Positions 45,986 to 59,454 are shown, counted from the first letter of the stretch. The stretch: DNA of 64,000 bases from Eulemur rufifrons (GCF_041146395.1 NC_090983.1:62379501-62443500), one strand, 5' to 3'. The notes: a model not told the origin generated them from the letters alone. Made by a program: numbers and translations.

Positions 45986-46874
45986 CTTTTCCTTAAAGGC
46001 ACTCAAATTTTCAAAACACTAACACCTGAGACATTTAGAACAGGTTCTAAATAAGTGATATGTGCAATACTGCTAGTGTTGAAAGGAGTCCCCCCCACCA
46101 CCAATTTATACTATAGGGTGGTCTTTCTCAATTCCTCATCTGGTGATTAGATCAGGGTGGGTTTAAAAACATTCCCTTTCTCCCCACTCCTCCTAAAAGC
46201 ATAACTTCTCTCCACACCTTCTTCATCCACCCTACTCCTTCCCCTCCAAAAATATCTTCATTAGCTAAAGGTATTTGCTGCTCAGATATTTTAACAAAGA
46301 CCCATTTATGTATGTAAGTTATTTCTGGATCCATTTGGAAGGAATTGTACATTGTATAGAAAAATAAACAAAAAACATCCATGGAAAAGAGAAAAGAAAA
46401 GCTCTAGCCAGGGAAAATAAAATGAGTAGTTGGAGAAAAGCAATGCAGAGAAAGAGAGGGCCTAGAGAAGACAAAGGGAAGCAGAAAGAAAGGTAACCTT
46501 TCTGCCCTTGAGAGACGGAGAGAGAAACACTGAATTTTGGCTTCTCAATTCCTCTGTCCCTACCTGAGGGACTCACCTTTACTATCTTTCCCTTCCTTGG
46601 ACCTTCAGCAACTCAACTCAGTAAGTTTATGGGAGGGAAAAAAAGGTGAGACTTATTGAGAGAATGGGAGATGCTGTCAGAATTAAAGAAATGTTTGAAC
46701 AATCAAATTCTAGGAAAGGCACAGGTATAGACGTAACTTAAAAGGAACTTGATCCAGACTCAAATGCCACCATCCACTCTCGTCTCGGCCCTCATCTGTA
46801 TTTCTCCTTGTGCAATACCCCTCACATTCTCAGGCATGTTTCCTCCCACTATTAGAAATTAGTGGTTAAACATT
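45986..46874. other. Unassigned; pyrimidine- then purine-rich
   Basis: C/T-rich at 46160-46250 switching to A/G-rich at 46380-46540. Minus-strand frames of 76 and 85 aa overlap here and reflect that composition. Confidence 0.4.
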
Positions 46875-47062
46875 TCCAGGTTGAAATCAGACTGCCTGAC
46901 TTCAGATAACAGCTCTATCATTTATTTGCACTAACACTGGGGCAATGACTCTAACCTGTAGTTTCTTTACCTGTAACGTGAAGAAAAATGATAGAGTTAT
47001 TGTAAAATGTTTAAAGTGCTTAGTAGAATGTATGAACCCAGCAAATGTGTTGTTATTTTTTT
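46875..47062 (+). mobile_element. MIR SINE
   Basis: 'gttgaaatcagactgcctga', 'cagataacagctctatcat', 'ctaacctgtagtttctttac', 'aaagtgcttagtagaatgta' in MIR order. Confidence 0.9.
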
Positions 47063-48034
47063 GAAACAACTTGAGAAAGCCTCCAGTTATCCAATCATTG
47101 TGTTCAGACTGTAAGGAAACAGGGACTTTGGAACTGTAAGTTTGAAGTCAGACAGAGAAGGACATTTCCAGGGGAAGAGGTGGGAAGGTTGCTGAGCAGA
47201 CCAACCAATGCCCACCACAGAGATCCATGATATCTGTCTATGCCCACAATAGAATCCCCTTCACTTAAGCTCACTTGAGTAGGTTTCTAGTCAAATCCTT
47301 GATATAGATATTGGGATAACTGTAGGTATAAATGTATCTGAAGAAAAAAATGCAGACATTCAACAGATATCATAGGGTCAAAAGATAATTGTATTGTCCA
47401 TTTTTACAGAATAATAAAAACAAGCTTATTTTTGCTGTACTGTATCAATCTGATTCTTATGTAGAAAACTTTTACTAGGCATTCATAAACTTAGAAATCA
47501 CAGCCAAGTGTAACTAGGATGATAGAGAAATTGTAATTTGTTGTTATTCTACATGTAAATAATGTATTGTTTATAAGAGAAAGAATCATACTCTGTGCTG
47601 ATCTAAGGAAGTTTTGTTAGAATGCGTATCTACAGACATTTGAAACGTGCTGTTCAAAAGACCGTATTTAGGTATTCAATAAAGCATATATTTAAAAGGG
47701 AAAATCCTTGTTGAGCAGATGCTACAACGAAATAAAATATTGAAGCTGAGCTTATTTGTATGCATACCAGACACTAAACATTTCTGGTGTAATTAGGTTT
47801 TAAAAACAAATGATTCACTATTTTTGATCACATTTAAGACTACTACTATATGGCTCAGAAGATACTATTAATATTTGGAAGAGTAATGAGGAGGGGATCA
47901 TTAATGTCACTTTACCCCAAATCAAAATTTGTAATAATTTGCACTTTTAAAGATAACTAAATGATTATACTTTTCAAACCTATGAGTCACAGATCTTAAG
48001 GCGATGCAGAATTATTGCACGGTCCCCATAAATC
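47063..48034. other. Unassigned sequence
   Basis: 47090-47300 is less AT-rich ('ggaagaggtgggaaggttgc') and unexplained; the rest is AT-rich. Confidence 0.4.
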
Positions 48035-48531
48035 TGTCGGGTAGGCAATCTTGTTCTATGTTCTGAGTGTCCTCTTGGCGGAAGAATGACCAGACACACC
48101 GAAAGCAAGGTAAGCACGAAAATGAGGTTTACTGAGAAAGAGTAAGTAAGATAGGTTTATAGAGGAAGAGCAAGATATGTTAGCCACAGAGTACAAACAT
48201 CCCCCAAGGTAAGGAGAGGCTGTGGTTATGGTGTGAGGTCTTGTTTCACACTGTCTGGATTGGGCCCTCCTCTCAGTTCAAACAGTCCCATTGAACCACT
48301 TTGATGGACAGTTAAGGACATGATAATTAACCTTAGGTTACTCTAGGTCACTTTTCAGATCCTATAGTGCCTGGGCCACCTGGCCAGGGGCTGGGGAATT
48401 CCCTGCATTCTTTTGCAGGTTAGCAGCCGATGTTCCTAATTGCTCAGGGCAGGATCAAGGTGGGGTGGCATCAAGGCAAGGCACCCACCTTTGTCCCTAG
48501 AAAGATAAAGTCCTTCACTGTCTACTTAACA
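48035..48531 (-). mobile_element. Solo LTR of a gammaretrovirus-like ERV
   Basis: 497 bp beginning TGTCGGGTAGG and ending TACTTAACA on the plus strand, i.e. TG...CA ends in either reading. The element reads on the minus strand (…ACCCGACA 3' end). AATC flanks both sides (48031-48034 and 48532-48535), a perfect 4-bp target duplication typical of class I (gammaretroviral) ERVs. On the minus strand there is a TATA-like CTATAAA (48156-48162) and a variant AGTAAA signal (48128-48133). No gag, pol or env adjoins it, so the provirus was lost by LTR-LTR recombination. I cannot name the family. Confidence 0.9.
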
Positions 48532-49223
48532 AATCCATAGGAGAAATAAGCATTATCTGAAGATTGAACAAATAACATGTCTTGCACACATACTGAATTT
48601 CTTCAAAATATAAGAAGTAGAGTTTGATAAAAATCTGAATTAATTAAAAATATTTACTGAATAACAGTTTCGGGGAACTAATTTCTTTTTTAACCAATGT
48701 ATACCAGAACAAAGTATTATGTGTGAACTTGAGAATTTTTTTTTTTTAATTATGCAAGGTGGTTCTTAAACTGGAAAATGTTTGAAGCCCCGGCTTTAGA
48801 TTCCCACTGGTGTGTCGTGCTTCTAAACTATATCAAAGTGTTGTTGAAGATAAGTCAATACTCAAGCTATCATAAACTATACCAATTTTAGCATTAACAA
48901 ATTATCAGTTACATACCGCACAATTGGTTAACATAATGAAAATACTAAGGCACTTTCCACTTAAGCTACTTTATTAGCTCTCATTTTCAGTAAACATACA
49001 ATTATACTTACAAAGTTACCACATATTGATTCTTCAAGACTTTGCATTTTTGAATGTTGTAATAGGTGGGACTTCGAAGCCTAGTTTGGCAATCCTGGTA
49101 GCAAAGTTGAGAATGATTAGTGGAAACAAATACCTATTATCATCTAGAAAGTAATTACTGATAAATTTGTAAGAAGTTTAAATTGTTTCCAAATTCTCTA
49201 GTTTTAAAAATTCTAAAATCTTT
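48532..49223. other. Unassigned AT-rich sequence
   Basis: No recognised family. Confidence 0.4.
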
Positions 49224-49312
49224 ATTTCTCTGCCCTTTCTTTTCTTTCCTTGCATCTTCCCTTCTTTCTTTTTCTCCTTCCTTCCTCTCTCTCTCCCTCC
49301 CTTCATTTTGGT
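49224..49312 (+). repeat. Pyrimidine-rich tract
   Basis: About 90 bp of nearly pure C/T. Both strands stay open (102 aa plus, 72 aa minus) as a composition effect. Confidence 0.9.
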
Positions 49313-50597
49313 CCTTAATCCAATCAAACCTGGCTTGCAACTTCTTTCCAACCACTGTTAGTGATAAATCCAAGAGCAGTCATTTTAACATGCCTTTACT
49401 CTTCTTGAGCTTTAGCAGGCCCACAACTTATATAATTCAAGAAATTGGGCTGAGAAGCCTTGATTGGTTAATCCGTTGTGGTCACCAGTGAAAATGAACC
49501 TTGACTTGTCCTGGGGGTCTACTTGAAAGATGATCTTTTTCTATCAAGTTCATTCCCACAGTGCCAGGCTGGGCCATTCTCCTCAGACTCCAATGACACC
49601 ATGCAGCTCCCCCTCCTCAGGGTATGTGCCATTTCCTAGGTCCTGGTGTGAGACAAGGTTGTATGTCTTCACCATTAACAGAAAGCACAATCTACTTTAC
49701 TTCTCTGGCTATGGCCACTTATCTTCGAATCCATGAATTCCAAAGTCTTTATCGTTCTTATGTAGGATGCAGTTTAATAAACCCTTCAGGGATCTAAATT
49801 TTCAAAAACAAAGAACTGTTACTCCTAAAGGGAAAAAGAAGTCTAGACCCAATCCCTAGCTACCCTCTCTGAGAAGGAGTGGAAAGTACCTTTCCTTTCT
49901 TGAGGAGGCAAAAATTCCTCAGGTCATTTTTTTAACAAGGAATTTTTAATGGACCAGCCTGTCACAGCCTAATATTTGAAAATTCTTTGTTTCCTCCAAT
50001 AATTATTCATTTTTTCCTTCAGATTCCCTTGGCCTTAAGATGCATTTGTAACGGTACCCTTCAATTCCCTCCTGTGCATAGCAAATCATGAGAGTTCAAT
50101 GCTTAGCGGAAAGGCAATAGAGTTTTATTGCTATTTGCTTTCAATTTTTATGGAAACTTCTGTTAATTGACTTACATTTGAAGTATACAAGGTAAATGTA
50201 TAAGGAGTTAATGGTAAAGCCTTTGGTATAGGAAATAATTCCTGCTAAAGTTAATGGTTTATAAGAATTGCTTGCTTATTATATATTGGTTTCTAAAGCA
50301 TTAACACAACTATGGATATAGATTTTAAAAAAAAACAACTAAAATAAAGTTACTTTTTAAAGCTAAAGAGTTTCTCCAACATTTTTGACCTTCTGTTTAT
50401 ATCAGAAACAAATAGTTTTCCACTTTGACTAAATAATACATCCTCTAATGACTATAACCTGGCTGCTTATACTGGATCTTGGCCAAACATTATGTCTATG
50501 AAGGACCTCAGGGAACTGTCACCCCCTCTAGGGAACTTTCTCTGACTTTCCTCTTAGTTCAAGGCCTATGTCCCATGTTTCCTGGAACAAACTCATT
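49313..50597. other. Unassigned sequence
   Basis: 49490-49740 is less AT-rich ('cacagtgccaggctgggcc', 'accatgcagctccccctcct') and could hide an old exon or repeat, but I find no paired splice sites or open frame that holds. Confidence 0.4.
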
Positions 50598-50660
50598 AAA
50601 CATCCATTTTTTTTCATTCAAAAAATATTTATTAAGCTCTTACTATGTTTCAGGCAAATA
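50598..50660 (-). mobile_element. L2 3' end fragment
   Basis: 'ttcattcaaaaaatatttat' then 'taagctcttactatgtttca' and 'ggcaa' is the antisense L2 terminus; the match fades after about 60 bp. Confidence 0.7.
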
Positions 50661-52044
50661 GATCCTGTTGTGATAGGTTATTTTTCCCATTCTCCTGGTG
50701 TTAGACCAGATCTGCATTTAAAATCTCCAGTTTTACTCATTGTACTGACTGTATCTTTGGTTCTGCCCAAATACAGTGAGCATATTGAGAAAAAGGAGTA
50801 TTACAGTAGTGGTGCATGGCAGGCCCTCGTGTGGATGGAATGGCTGCTCACATGAAAGTGTGGTACTCAATGGTAGGGTGTCTGATAAGCATTAAATTAT
50901 TGGAGAAACTCAATAACTGGGCCATAATTGTCTCAAGAAGCAGGATCTTCAGCTTTTATTTACTTGTTCTAGATATGCATGCCTTAGATAGAGTTTGTGA
51001 TAAATCTAGGGTCTGATATCATGTGCTCCCAGGATGCAGGCGGGAAAATCCTTTCACACCATTCTCTATAACATGATTGTGAGCCCTAAAGAAATAACTA
51101 TGTCTGCACTGAATTTCCTTTATTTTACTTAGAAATTTTGGTAATTGAGATACCTTATGGTCAGAAGTTTCTAAGGATATACATTTTTTGTGGTGGTGGG
51201 GTGTGTGGGGAGAAGTGGCTAGCTCTATAATCATTTTAGGGAGATTTTATTTTGTTTAGTATTTCTCACCAGATTTAAATGTTAGCAATAAAGCTACATC
51301 ATTTCATTGGGAGTCTGATTAAGACTGCACTTTTGAAAAGGGAAAAATGCATTAAATAGACTAATTGAGGAACCTGAAGGATAGTCATTAAAATCAGCTG
51401 CCTTTTCAATACATGTTGAGAGATTTGTCTGGGAGCTTTTCTTTCAAATGATACTATTTCAATCATGCCTAACATTTAAATCTCTAAACACTGATATTCC
51501 CATTTTAATTTTAGCTGGCACCAGAAGGCAATGGTAAAACAGCAGATGATTACCTCAATAATTTATTCCACATTTTCTAACAGCTTTACAGATTCAAATA
51601 AAAAATAATAATCTAAAAATGAAAAACACACACTAAAATTAAACATAGGAAAAATATTCTTAAACCAAGAGTTTTTTTTTCTCTTATAACTTCCCAAATG
51701 GTGGAAAGTAAATTCCACAGTGAAATGTAAACAGGACCTAATTTTATCACTGGTTATGTTTGATGACTAACATGGGATTTAAAAAAATAGATGTTGATTT
51801 GGGCCCTATTAATTTAAATTTTGTGATTATTTAGCTAAAAGATTAGTTGATGTTTGTCTTTGAATTTACATTATCTAAAAGCAAATCTTTAGAAGTACCC
51901 TGTGTGTGAGTTAAACTGTTCTTTAAAGCAGGTCTTCTAAATATCTCAATTTATTAGTTTAGTAAACAGTTCAACTGAAAGCAACAAAGATGAAATTTTC
52001 CTCAAATGTAATAGAAAGGAGACTGAATTGGGAGAAATGTCACT
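50661..52044. other. Unassigned sequence
   Basis: No recognised family. Overlapping plus-strand frames at 50568-51016 have no motif or shared frame. Confidence 0.4.
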
Positions 52045-52165
52045 TCAACAACAAGCATTAATTGAGAGGCTAATATATGTCAGGATTTTTCCTAGTTCTG
52101 AGCATAGCAGCAAACAAAAGGGCAAGGCCATTGCACTTACAGAATTTACATTCAAACCTATGATA
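52045..52165 (-). mobile_element. L2 3' end fragment
   Basis: 'gcattaattgagaggctaat', 'atatgtcaggatttttccta', 'gagcatagcagcaaacaaaa' and 'gccattgcacttacagaatt' match the antisense L2 terminus and 3'UTR. Confidence 0.75.
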
Positions 52166-52879
52166 TTAACTATAACTGGAATTTTGGTAAGTCATTCAGC
52201 CTCTTTTAGTTGTTTCTATAAGTAAGATTGACCTCTTATTTAGTTCATACTGTTGAAATACTGACTTACTTTGAAAGAAATACATAAAATTTTGTCAGTC
52301 TCTTGAAGCTTCCTGAATAATAAAGCTAATGTTACTTTTCTTGTTTATTTTATAACTCATTTATGGTAGTTAACTTATGAAAACTCAAAATAGAATTCCC
52401 TATTTTGGTCAACATAATTAGAATAGAACAATATCCCTTAAAATAAAATGTGAAACATTGAAGTAACAAATATTACTTGCATCTTTTTATTTCTCTTAAC
52501 TTAGTATTTTGATAATACTAAGATTTCAATTTACCTAATTCAACCACAATAAAGCAGATAAAATAGTACTACTGCTCTGGTTATAGCATAGATCACTTCT
52601 AGATTTCTTCCACATTTTAACTTAGATGTGTCAAATATATGCCAATGATTTTCATTTTTCAAAATACATATTGACTACAGCTTATGGTTAGAATTTTCCA
52701 TGTCATAACATACATAGTATAGCTAAATATTTTCGTAAGTCAATAATGAAATGATAATATCTGTCTCAATATGTCTGTATTGGATTGAAATTTTTGTCAT
52801 TTTGTCTTAAGGTAGGTAGACTGTATTTCCTCCTATTTGTGTTTTGCTGGGAACTATTCAATGTGACCATTATCATTTT

Positions 52880-54215
52880 TTATTTTTTTTTACTTTTTTT
52901 ATTTCAAAATATTAAGGGGACACAAGTGTTTTTGTTACATAGACGAATTGAGTAATGCTTAAGTCAGGACTTTTAGTGTGCCTGTCTCCAGAGTAGTGTA
53001 CACTGAGCCTGATAGGTAAGTTTTTAGCCCTTACCCCTTCCATCCTCCCACTTCTTAGTTTTCAATGTCCTTTATACCACTGTCTGACTGTGTATACCCA
53101 TCGTTTAGCTCCCATTTATTACTGAGAACATGTGGTGTTTGTTTTTCCATTCTTGGGATACTTCACTTAGGATGATGTTCTCTAGTTCCATCCAAGTTGC
53201 TACAAAAGGCATTGTATTCCTTTTTATGGCCAAGTAGTACTTCATGGCATGTATTATATATACCACATTTTCTTTATCCACTCATCTGTTCATGGGCACT
53301 AAGGTTGATTCCATATGTTTGCAATTGTGAATTGTGCTGCAATACACATTCAGGCACAGGTGTCTTTTTGATACAATGACATATTTCCCTTTGGGTAGAT
53401 ACCCAGTAGTGGGATTCATGGATCAAATGGTAGGTCTACCTTTAGTTCTTTGAGGAATCTCCATGCTGTTTTCCATAGATGTACCAATTTAAAGTCCTAC
53501 CAACAGCATATGAGCATTCCTTTTTCACTGTATCCATGCCAACAGCTATTATTTTTTGATTTGTTAATAATAACCTAGCCATTCTGATAGGGTTAGGATG
53601 ATATCTTATTGTGATTTTATTGCATTTCTCTGATGATTATTGATGTTGAGCATTTTTTTCATGTGTTAAGACTCTGTTCACGTCTTTTGCTCACTTTTTA
53701 ATGGGATTGTTTTTTTCTTCCTGATTTGTTTTTTCTTGATGAGTTCTTTGTAGATTCTGGATATTAGTCCTTTATTGGATGTATAGTTTACAAATATTTT
53801 CTCTCCCTTTCTGTAGGTTGTCTGTTTACTCTGTTGATTATTTCCCTTTCCGTGCAGAAACTCTTTAACTTAATTAAGTCCCATTCATTTATTTTTGTTG
53901 CTGCTGTATTTGCCGTTTGGTTCTTAGCCACAAATTCTTCGACTAAGCCAATGTCTAGAAGAGTTTTTCCTACATTTTCTTTTAGCATTTTTATGGTTTC
54001 AGGTCTTACATTTAAGTCTTAAATCCATCTTGAGTTAATTTTTGTATATGGCAAGAGATAGGGAACCTGTTTTATTCTCTGCCTGCAGCTATCCAGTTTT
54101 CCCAGCATCATTAGTTGAATAGGACATCCTTTTCCCAGTGTATGTTTTTGTGTGCTTTGTTGAAAATCAGTTGGTCATAGCTATATAGTTTTATTTCTGG
54201 CTTCTGTATTTTGTT
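52880..54215 (-). mobile_element. L1, 5' truncated, about 1.3 kb
   Basis: Antisense L1 with the poly-T start at 52880-52905, 3'UTR, and ORF2 C-terminal region out to 'gaaaatcagttggtcatagc'. Landmarks: 'gtttgtttttccattcttgg', 'tttgggtagatacccagtag' and 'gatgagttctttgtagattc'. The minus frame 53788-53988 reads ORF2 'WDLIKLKSFCTEREIINRVN'. The C-terminal part has a primate L1 layout, and the 3' end differs from the younger copies at 24213 and 36051, so it is probably older. No TSD found. Confidence 0.93.
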
Positions 54216-54889
54216 TTAAATTAAAATCTAATTCATAGTGTTACACAAGGTTCTAACTAAATCCTCCCGAGAGAAATTGCATAAGTCAAAAAGCTACAAT
54301 TAAATAAAGCAAATTAACAAACTTTTGGGTTGTGTTTGTTGTGTTATGTAATAAATATATATTTTGACATCAACTGTATAGGAAACATCCTCTGTTCAAA
54401 AGAAAAAATATAGATTCTTTTGGAAAAAGTGTTGATTTTTGTTTCTATTTTTCTACAGAAAAATTGTTAGAGAACATTAAACATAAATAAACAGGAAGAA
54501 TTCTATAAAGTAAGAGACATTGAATTTCTGAGAAGACAGTTATTGTGGCAGTTATTGAATATGGAGCACAGTAGTACATTTGTAGCCCTACAGAGATCTA
54601 GTGGCCAGGCAACTCATATATTTATTTTGGGCCATAATTAATTCCTTACAAAGTGATCTACCAAAACTGCTTTCCGAATAATGTCCAAAAGTTTTCTAGG
54701 TCCTGAATTCAATGGCTTCCTCTTTCATAGGCTCATTTTTTCTTTGCATTTTATTCCTTTGGATTTGAAGACATTAATTTCTTTTTATTTGCTGTTCTAA
54801 ATATCTCTTCTCAGTCATCTTTTCTAGCTGTCTTTCCTCTATCCATCCCTCAAATCTCATAATCTCTTAAATGTCGATGTAAATTTCCC
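54216..54889. other. Unassigned AT-rich sequence
   Basis: No recognised family. Confidence 0.4.
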
Positions 54890-55420
54890 AGGCTTCTGTC
54901 CCTGGACTTGCTCCTGCGGTGGCATTTCAACAGTTGCATTTGTTTCTGTAATTTATAAGTTATAGACCCAGCCTTGTCTTTTACCTGTTACCTAGACATC
55001 TCCACATGGAAATTCTACTAGTTTTTAAATCTCTCTTCATGTTGAAAAGTGCACTAAATATTTTAACTATTTTTCCTCAAGCTTTTTACTTGCTCATCCA
55101 TTAATTTCATTTTTGCTAGAAATCTTAACTTTTTAAATAATTTCTGTACCTTCCCCATCCCCTGTGAAATCAGTTTCCAAAGTTATTGATTCATTCATTC
55201 TTTGTGATGTCTTCCTTTCTCCTTCCCTTTCTGTTTTTCTGTTCTCATTTCTACTATTCTTGTATAGCCTAGGACTGCTATCTTTTGGTCTACTGCAACA
55301 ATCTCCTTTCTCCCTTTCCTATTTTCAGTTACTTCCTTCTCAAATTCTTTCTTTATTTTTGTGACATCATTATGCTAGTTTGGTATTATTCACTCTGGGA
55401 AATGAAAGGCTATTTCTAAG
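54890..55420 (+). mobile_element. Possible diverged L2 ORF2 region
   Basis: 'cacatggaaattctactag', 'tctactgcaacaatctcctt' and the surrounding C/T-rich codons recall L2 coding sequence ('tggactactgcaacagcctcct'). Order is plausible but identity is low. Confidence 0.4.
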
Positions 55421-56361
55421 GATATTATAATGGAAATGATAAACATCATTGTCATTTAATAAATAAACTATCATTATCATTCTCTTATATTTGGATAGTG
55501 TTTATCGTATTCAAAATGCTTTCGTATTCATGACTAAAATGACAACTATATGAGTTTGTTAAGCTTTTAAGAGGAAGAGAAACTGAAAAGAGAAGCTAAA
55601 CAGGAAGGAGCAATAATTCTTGAACCCAAAATCATTCATCTAGGGAATCTTACTAGCAAAGAAGTGTGAGAAGCTTGTTCCAAACTAATTTAAAAATGAT
55701 AAAATGAAATAGTCCCATCTGTAGTGGTTCCTCTAGGAAGCCAACTGAGATAGTATAGAATTATTGTTCTTAGTTTCAACAGAACTGACTCCAACTAACA
55801 CAAATGAGAAGAAAATTGAAAGAATATTAGACATTCACCAACTCAACTTGGGGTTGGATTCAGTTTAGCATCAGTGTTTGGGTAGAATAGAACACCCAAT
55901 GTTTTAACTCTCTTTGCTGTCTGCTCATAATCTCTGCTCATGATTCAGATTCTAGGGAGGAGGCATCTGAATGGCCTGGTTTAAGTCATAATTCCTAATC
56001 TTCATGAACTTCTGTGAAATTACAAGGTATATTTCAAATACAGAAAATAACTGTGACAGAAAGCTGTTGAAAGAAATTGAAATTTTATGTGAGCATTTTT
56101 GATACCTAACCAGGTCAAATTAAACAAACAAACAAAAAGTAGTATTAGGAACATTTGGGATGACACAGGAGAATAGATTTTAGAACATCCCCAACAAATA
56201 TTATCCATCCTCACAATGAGCAAAGAAGAAAGAGAGAAACAAAGATCAGAACCAAATTATAAGCACTGAAAATTTAGGGGTGCCCCTTAATGGCTAAATG
56301 TATTCTTGATGAAGTTCAAAAGTTTTCTTTAGAAATCATACTGGGATGAACCATTATTAGT
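55421..56361. other. Unassigned; weak MIR at 55500-55640
   Basis: 'gaggaagagaaactgaaaag', then 'cttgaacccaaaatcattca', loosely follow antisense MIR. The rest is unassigned. Confidence 0.35.
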
Positions 56362-56747
56362 CAGGGATTCTTAATCTTCTCTTTTGCCATGTGCCTCTTT
56401 GACATTCTGGTGAAGGCTTTAAAGCCCACCTTGGAATAATTTTTCAAATTCAAAATATAAAATTCATAGGAAATGAATGTTTTTTAAATAGTTTTTAAAA
56501 AGAAATTAAATTTGTGATATATAACTGTGTGCTTCTTCAATAGCACATCAGATAAGAAGACCTAAAGTAATGATTTCAAAGAAGTGACATGTGTAAATAA
56601 TGTTTGGGGCATCTACAACATTGTAGTTGATATGAAACTATCTTTATTTTCTACCGGCAATAAAGTGGTAGAAATTTTAATACCACCATGATGATAATTT
56701 TCCCCTCTGAGTTAATAGACTTCCTGAACTGCGGTTAAAAATCTCTG
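56362..56747. mobile_element. hAT-Charlie element, internally deleted
   Basis: The left inverted end 'cagggattcttaatctt' and right end 'gcggttaaaaatctctg' are complementary over about 14 bp. Internal landmarks: 'tctttgacattctggtgaag', 'tttgtgatatataactgtgt', 'cttcttcaatagcacatcag', 'ggcatctacaacattgtagt' and 'cttcctgaactg'. This matches a longer Charlie-type consensus I know ('ccatgtgcctctttgac... ggttaagaacccctg'). No 8-bp target duplication is evident. Confidence 0.85.
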
Positions 56748-59019
56748 ACCTAGGATAATTTCAAAGTATGATTCTGCCTAAACTCAGAAAAATTATTTAG
56801 GTAATTTTTGCTTATTTATTTGAACCTTATGTTTTCACCTGAAAAGTCACTTTTATTTAAAAATTAATAAGCAGAAATTATTAGACAAAATAGGAAGAAC
56901 ATTAGCTGGCTTGTTTTTTAAAAGATGCAAGCTACATACTAGAAAGCAAGTACATACTTGAAAAAAACAAACAAATTCTATTTTCTTCTTAAAAATGCTT
57001 CTCTGTGTTTTCCGTGATCCTGGATAAATATTGATTGGTTGGTTCTTAGAGAGATTTGGTATTTTATTTTAGCATTAAATAATGTTGTTTCTTTCTGCTG
57101 AAAATTCAGTGGATTATAGAGGTACTTTCTTTTCAACATTTTGAGGTAATATTTTATATAATAAATTATTTGCTCAATCAGCCTTCCTCTTAAGTAAATA
57201 TAACCATCAGTTAAGTAGAACAGTAAGATTTACTGAGTTATAGAAAATATAAATTATGGCATAAAAGAAACTAAAAGAGAAAAGCTAGAGTGGAATTTAA
57301 TATAAATAGAACAATGTAAATTATTAATAGTAAATTAGTTCTCTTTTGTTTTACTTCTTTTATACAATTTCTTCTAGTAGAACAATATATAATAATATGA
57401 CACTGTGGTGGAAAGTAACTCTGCTATATAAAGCACAGCATGAATTTCCATTTTTATTTTAATTCATTCTTTGGAAAGTATGAATGCCTTTGTCTTAAGA
57501 GAAAGTTTAAATATATTCCATGGGATAAGAAACCTGAGACATCCAGAAATCTGATGGGCCTGAGTATTATATTAATGGACTGTTCGGAGATCATGCTATT
57601 CTTGTAGAAGAGTGTTGAGGGTAGAATCATGGGCTCAGGTTATTGTTGTCTTTGGTTTTAACTTGGCCTAGAAGTTGAATATAGGGAAACTAAGTCTTAT
57701 CAAGTTCAGAGAAAAAACAAACTAAGCCAGTTAAATTTAAAAAACGAACAATTGAGAATACATATTTATTATAACATGAGAAAAAGAGGTATCGATTTTC
57801 AGTGAGCTTTTTTTCATATTTAGCATGTTTTCCATATAAATATTGAGAGGCATAATTTTTTCCCTCTTATTCCCATGTGTGAGAACTTGAACAAAAATAA
57901 TTGCAAGGTAACACATTCTTCCCTATACCACAAGAAAATCTGAGTCAAACAAAACTTAAATACTGATGAAAATTACATAAATCAAACTGTCTTACAGTGT
58001 TAAATATATCTGTTAACCTGCCCTTTAACTTTCATAAATGGCTTAATGTGTTTCTTGTACACCTCTAAATTATCTCTCATAGAGGTATATCATGTAAGTT
58101 CATTCATCAAATATAACCTTAACTTGGGAAATGTTTTATGAATTATATTAATTTTCTTGCATATGTTTTATGGGTTATGTTAATTATCTGAATTCTATAA
58201 TCATTGTATTCATTGTAACATGAAGCTCATCCAAACTTAATAATATTTTTTAAGTCTATCCAGAGTTTCTAAGTCTTATATTTCTTTTATTATACTGTAA
58301 TGCTAAAATTTATCCGATATTTTTTTTTCTCACATGTTTTTTTTACTCTGTGAGATTCAAAGTTAAGTCCCAGGACATTCTCTGTGCTTTCTGTATTTGC
58401 ATCCAGAAGGCAACAAAGCTGTTGTTCTCTCTCCTTGTGTTCCACCCATTGCCGCCCTCTTGATGTTGCACTACCTTAAAGCTTATTCCCGTGTGTTCTG
58501 TTGACTCTTGGGCTTTGCAAAGGCTGATCTTCTGTTATTAATGATTTTAAAGTTTTTATCCTTATCTCCTCCATGTTAATGGGTTGAATCCAGAGTTGTC
58601 ATTCCTTTTAATTAATCTTATTAACCTTCCTAGGCTCACATAAATCCCCAGTGTAAGTTTCATATTTGAAATTAGAGAAGCCCTGTTTTGAAGGTCTTTC
58701 CAGGTCATTGGTAGAAAAAATTAAGTTTACTCATTAAAAAGATTTACTCATTCCTATGACAGAATTTATTTCTTTGTACCTTTCATGCTTTATCCAATTT
58801 TGAGCAGTAATGTTCTCCTCCCTTCATTCAATCCTTATTATCATCTTTAAATGCTAATCACTTCTATGCTCTGCATTCTTTTAGCACCCACTATATTCTA
58901 GTAATTTGCCTTTTGAGATATATTGCTTTTTGGTATTTTCTGACATGTTTGGTCTATCTATGTACTTCCTGTCCAACTATAATTCAAGTATCTTGGAGAT
59001 TGGCTAACCTAACAATTGG
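56748..59019. other. Unassigned AT-rich sequence
   Basis: No recognised repeat in 2.3 kb. 58370-58640 is more G+C-balanced ('ttgccgccctcttgatgttg') with homeodomain cores after it (ttaattaatctta), a second possible conserved element. Confidence 0.4.
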
Positions 59020-59345
59020 CTAACTCCTTCAAGCTCAAATGTCAGCTTCTTAATGAGGCTTACTATTTAAAATTATTATTTGCTACTCCCACACATACTT
59101 GGCATCCCCACATTCCTGGACCTCTTAGTCTGCTGAATGTTTTACATATTATTTCCACAACATATATTATGTAATTTACTTTTATATTATTTTTATTTTA
59201 CTATTTGTAGTTTGTGTTTCTTACTAAAATATAAACCCCATGAGACAGAGATTTTTGTTTATTTCTGTCACTGATATATACTACGAACCTAGAATAGTAC
59301 CTAATATATAGTGTGTGCTCCAGAAATAGTTGTTGCATGAATAAT
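59020..59345 (+). mobile_element. L2 LINE 3' end
   Basis: 'aagctcaaatgtcagcttct', 'ggcatccccacattcctgg', 'ctaaaatataaaccccatga', 'gacagagatttttgtttat' and 'gtgtgtgctccagaaatagt' with 'gcatgaataata' follow the L2 3' order. Confidence 0.8.
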
Positions 59346-59454
59346 ACCTGTCTTCTGTTTTGTGTCACATTCTCATGCTCCTTAACACTTAGGGCAGTGC
59401 ATTTCAGAAAAGATGATCAACAATCCTAATTAGGTAGATCTCCAGTCAAAAGAG

